Source of the DNA: Tomocerus qinae
Lineage: Eukaryota > Arthropoda > Collembola > Entomobryomorpha > Tomoceridae
Reading direction: 5' to 3'
Assembly (NCBI GenBank): GCA_020055645.1
Contig: CM034547.1
Coordinates: 69,660,884-69,724,883 of the forward strand
DNA length: 64,000 nucleotides
The position numbers and the translations under genes are program-made. Positions 60,904-64,000 of this stretch are shown piece by piece (position 1 is the stretch's first letter; each line of letters starts with the position of its first letter). The notes beneath the pieces were generated by a model. That model had not been told where the DNA came from, searched no databases, and saw nothing but the letters and a program-made list of their open reading frames with translations.

Positions 60904-63087
60904 GTCGGGGTTTCTAAGCGTGTCATGTTTGATACTTAAAAATCTGGTGTGTCTGTTCATTTCATTTTCATTTTACTTCATGCTTTCCAAATCAAACTTT
61001 GGGGTTCACTTTTAGTTATGTGACTAGCTAGGCAAGATAGCCACCTGTTGAAATGGCTAGTCAGTAATTGAATTTAAGCTTTGAGACCTATTTTCAATAC
61101 AATATCTTCTCTGCCCTGCAAATCCGTTTCGCTAATCTCTCATTTGCAAAAATGAAACAGAAATATTGTAAAATCAACCAATAAAAATTTCAGGTTAAGC
61201 TTAAGTATAATAGACTATAAATCCTCACATAACAAGCATAACTTGTTCTATTTTGTATGGATATATTCACCAATTATCACATTTTTAACGTATATTGATC
61301 ATTGTTACAATTTGTTTTTCATCTGAGTTCTTTCTCCAATCCAGCCTCTTGAAATTTTAACATTAGAGAGGGTAGGTTATAAACTTTTATAAAATTTTGG
61401 AGACTTCTTAAATAATATTCGTCTGAAATTCTTTGACATATTGATATTTGACTTTCTATTTATTTATATAGCGACATTTTCCCAACACAAAAGTCAATAA
61501 ATACCCAATCCAACTGCACTGGCTTCAACCCTCAGCGAAGTTAATATTATTATTTATTGTATCCGACAACTTTCAGACTGCTAGTGCAATTAAATAACAG
61601 AGATTTATTTATTGAACGACCATTGCACTGCAGTTAGCCAAACGTATTGAATTGTAATTGCTATAATGTTATAGGGGTGTACTGCCTCACTACAGAGTGA
61701 TAGCACTGGGCACAAGCCTCATTTACGGACTCATTACCAACTCTCTCAACACTGGCATTGTTGATGGTTATAATAGTACTATAATGAACCATATTCGAGT
61801 AGTTAAAATTCTTAGAACAAGAGGTTTTGGTCATTAAATAAAATTCCGGAGTGGGTCACTGGGGCCAGCCGATTCTATTCTGAGTTTCTGAGTGTATAAT
61901 ATTTTTTAAATGAATGCAAAAATTTTCAATTTTTTACTATAACTTTAGGGAAAAATTAACTACTGATTATTTTTAATTTTATAGTTTGGTGGATAATTTA
62001 GGAATAGTTTGTAACTTTAGATGGGCTTGCAAGGATAGGGGGTGAGGAGGTGTGGGTGTCAAGCGTGACGGGTTCATTTCGTTTTCATATTATGTCCTAA
62101 ATTCTAAATAGTCAATATTAAACTACTATTAAAGCCTATAATGCGGACTATACTTTAACTTTTAGTGGGCCGTTTTTATTTTATTAAGCTGGCTGGAAAA
62201 GTCTCGTATAATTGCAATTTTCTGTACCACTGCCGCGAGCAAAAATCATGTCAGAATTTCATAAAACAAGTCAATGACAATGTCATCCGGCTGCTGCGTT
62301 TTTGGCTGCTTTCGGCTGATTCCACTTCGGTAAATGCCTGGATGAAGGACTGTATACTGCGTGTGGCCGGCAACTTTCAACAGAGCATCACATGCATTTA
62401 GGTATTTTAATGGGCTGAGCTAGCCATGGCCAACATGCCAAGCTTTAGCAGCTTTTTATCCTGAGGCCATGCCTGAGAATGAAGCGTAAAAGTCTACCTT
62501 CTTCGCCTTTACCGCTCAATGAATGCGACCATGCATTATCTGGCATTTTTGAATTTGAGTTGGTTGACTTTGTTGAGAAGTCATTGCATTGTCATCATCA
62601 CCGCATCGTCCGTGAACGTGTGTTATATGAATGTGGGGCTTCGGCTGCGCTGCTGCTTTGATACTTGCTGATTCATTTCTTCTGAGAGTTCTGCCCTACT
62701 GATGATTACTCGCTCGCTCGGGAGTGTAGCAGAACAAAAACAATTCTAAACGAACTGAAGAACGGGAATTGCATTGTGTTGTTATTTAAAAAAGATAATA
62801 TATTTATTATTTATTTCATTTAATTTACTGTGTAGAATAGATAGGTAATATTTATTTACTGTACGATACGAAAAGGACTTCAGAACGGGGATAGACTGAT
62901 AGACGCGTGGATGGCGGAGGAAATGCATTGATAAGGTATACATAATTATTTTTGCAATATTCGTTGAAAAAATATTCCCTATATGATTAATCTATAGTCA
63001 CTAGTCAAATTAAAGTATTTAAAACAATGTTCAATGTCTATTCTTTAAAAGTTGAATAGGCTTCGTCTGTAAAACAAAACGAGCAAA
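60904..63087. other. RpS21-dynein intergenic region
   Basis: The part from 62160 to 62700 is richer in GC and gives two chance frames (62165-62401, 62479-62661) without recognisable motifs. It may contain upstream dynein promoter or 5' UTR. A possible 5' UTR intron runs from a gataag|gtatac donor near 62937 to tag|gcttcg near 63060, which is unproven. Confidence 0.4.
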
Positions 63088-64000
63088 ATGAATGACCCAG
63101 AGGCGTCGTTGGATTCTACGGGTCCTAGTCCCGTCAGTTTGCCTCCTCCCACGTTGTCGGACACTGGACATGTGGTCTCTTATCTCAAACGTGTCTGTGG
63201 AAGTATTTTGGAAGATGATGACTTGACAATAAATTCCACTGCAGCACTTCAGTCAGCCTTAAATGATTCCAATGAAACAATTCGAAAATTTATTGCCGAC
63301 CCACAAGCAAAAGTTTTATTTGTTCAAAAAATATCCAATACAGGTGCGTGATCACAGTGATTAGTGATGTTGATATATCTTAATTTAATGTCAATTTTAG
63401 GGAACATATATTTTCATATAGTTTTTTGCTATTTGTATTTCACAAATATTTCTTTAAAAATGTTTATGCAGATGAGGACCGAGAAGATGAATACGAAGTA
63501 TCACTTGAAGTTTCATTCAGCAGTGTGAGGGCAGTTGGAATAATATTTATTAAAAGGGCAAAATACATAGAATCTGATAAATCATTGGCTTCTCAAGTTC
63601 GAACAGTGGTATTGGGAGATGGATCTCCATATGAAACTCTCCACTCGTATATATCAATGGGAGTGGCACCTTTTTTCAAGTCATACCTTCAAGAAACAGG
63701 ACGTTCTGCTGAGACTGGAAGCGACAAATTGGCTCCATCCGTTGAAAAAAAGTTTGCAGAATTGGAAATGGGACTTCTGCATCTTCAGCAAAATATTGAC
63801 ATCCCTGAAATTTCACTTACTATTCATCCTACAGTTGCAGCTATTGTGTCAAGGTGCTCTAATGAAAACAGAATACCCAAAGTGTCGGACTTCGGGGACA
63901 ACGTTGACGACTCTACGTTTCTCAATCAACTTCAACACGGTGTTAATCGATGGGTGAAAGAGATCCAAAAAGTCACTAAGTTAGATCGGGATCCTTCTAG
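63088..64000 (+). CDS. Cytoplasmic dynein 1 heavy chain, N-terminus (partial)
   Basis: Exon 1 is 63088-63343 and exon 2 runs from 63472 past the right edge, together about 261 aa. Cytoplasmic dynein heavy chain is the minus-end microtubule motor. Only the N-terminal tail, which dimerises and binds intermediate chains, is visible. Family blocks are VAPFFKSYLQETGRS, KLAPSVEKKFAELEMGLLHL, QQNIDIPEISLTIHP, KVSDFGDNVDD and FLNQLQHGVNRWVKEIQKVT, then KLDRDPS. These match animal DYNC1H1/Dhc64C closely. The motor domain of more than 4000 residues lies beyond the window. The 5' splice is clean (aatacag|gtgcgt, phase 1). Confidence 0.96.

Noticed and set aside
62165-62661. Two plus-strand open frames upstream of dynein
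   Set aside because: No conserved motif and no splice signals joining them to the dynein coding exon; possibly 5' UTR or intergenic.

Overview
The window is arthropod nuclear DNA: AT-rich, with GT-AG introns, single-copy animal genes and a very heavy load of transposons and minisatellites. The gene set fits a hexapod or close relative, and a springtail is possible: paired M14 digestive-type carboxypeptidases, an AA15 lytic polysaccharide monooxygenase (LPMO), LAPTM4, CSN5, RpS21 and cytoplasmic dynein heavy chain. I cannot fix the species from sequence alone. Seven protein genes were rebuilt exon by exon with phase-consistent splice sites. An eighth candidate near 8.8-9.7 kb remains unrecognised.  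Layout. 1-4.4 kb: the 5' eight exons of a PLD3/PLD4-like phospholipase D (minus strand), running off the left edge before its second HKD motif. 4.4-14.6 kb: mostly non-coding, with a 23-bp palindromic minisatellite, several foldback MITEs and a two-exon unknown. 14.6-31.8 kb: two tandem secreted zinc carboxypeptidases (CP1, CP2; plus strand). Their introns are filled by transposons: a 3.1-kb MULE with a nested element and an uncertain 2.8-kb DNA transposon in CP1, and a Helitron in CP2. A second Helitron copy, oppositely oriented, lies between the genes. Both Helitrons carry the same 21-bp and roughly 60-70-bp minisatellites, so together they form a giant inverted repeat around CP2 exons 1-3. 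32.1-33.4 kb: a Tc1/mariner-type foldback element with a 23-bp satellite inside. 34.4-35.7 kb: the AA15 LPMO. 35.9-43.7 kb: a repeat field with a 20-bp array, several HINE-like elements carrying 40-bp units, and a satellite of about 340 bp with dimeric higher-order structure.  44.2-45.9 kb: CSN5 (COP9 signalosome isopeptidase), plus strand. 49.2-56.5 kb: LAPTM4-like lysosomal membrane protein on the minus strand, convergent with CSN5. 59.6-60.9 kb: RpS21 with a small hAT-type MITE in intron 2. 63.1 kb to the end: the start of cytoplasmic dynein heavy chain 1. RpS21 is divergent from LAPTM4 across about 3.1 kb holding a nested hAT-like element.  How the genes relate. CP1, CP2 and the LPMO are secreted hydrolases that would suit a gut. 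PLD3/4 and LAPTM4 belong to the endolysosome. CSN5, RpS21 and dynein are housekeeping genes. There is no operon logic. The strongest structural theme is that several tandem arrays (21-bp, a 23-bp array and the 40-bp units) lie inside identifiable transposon boundaries, suggesting that transposons seed and spread satellites here.
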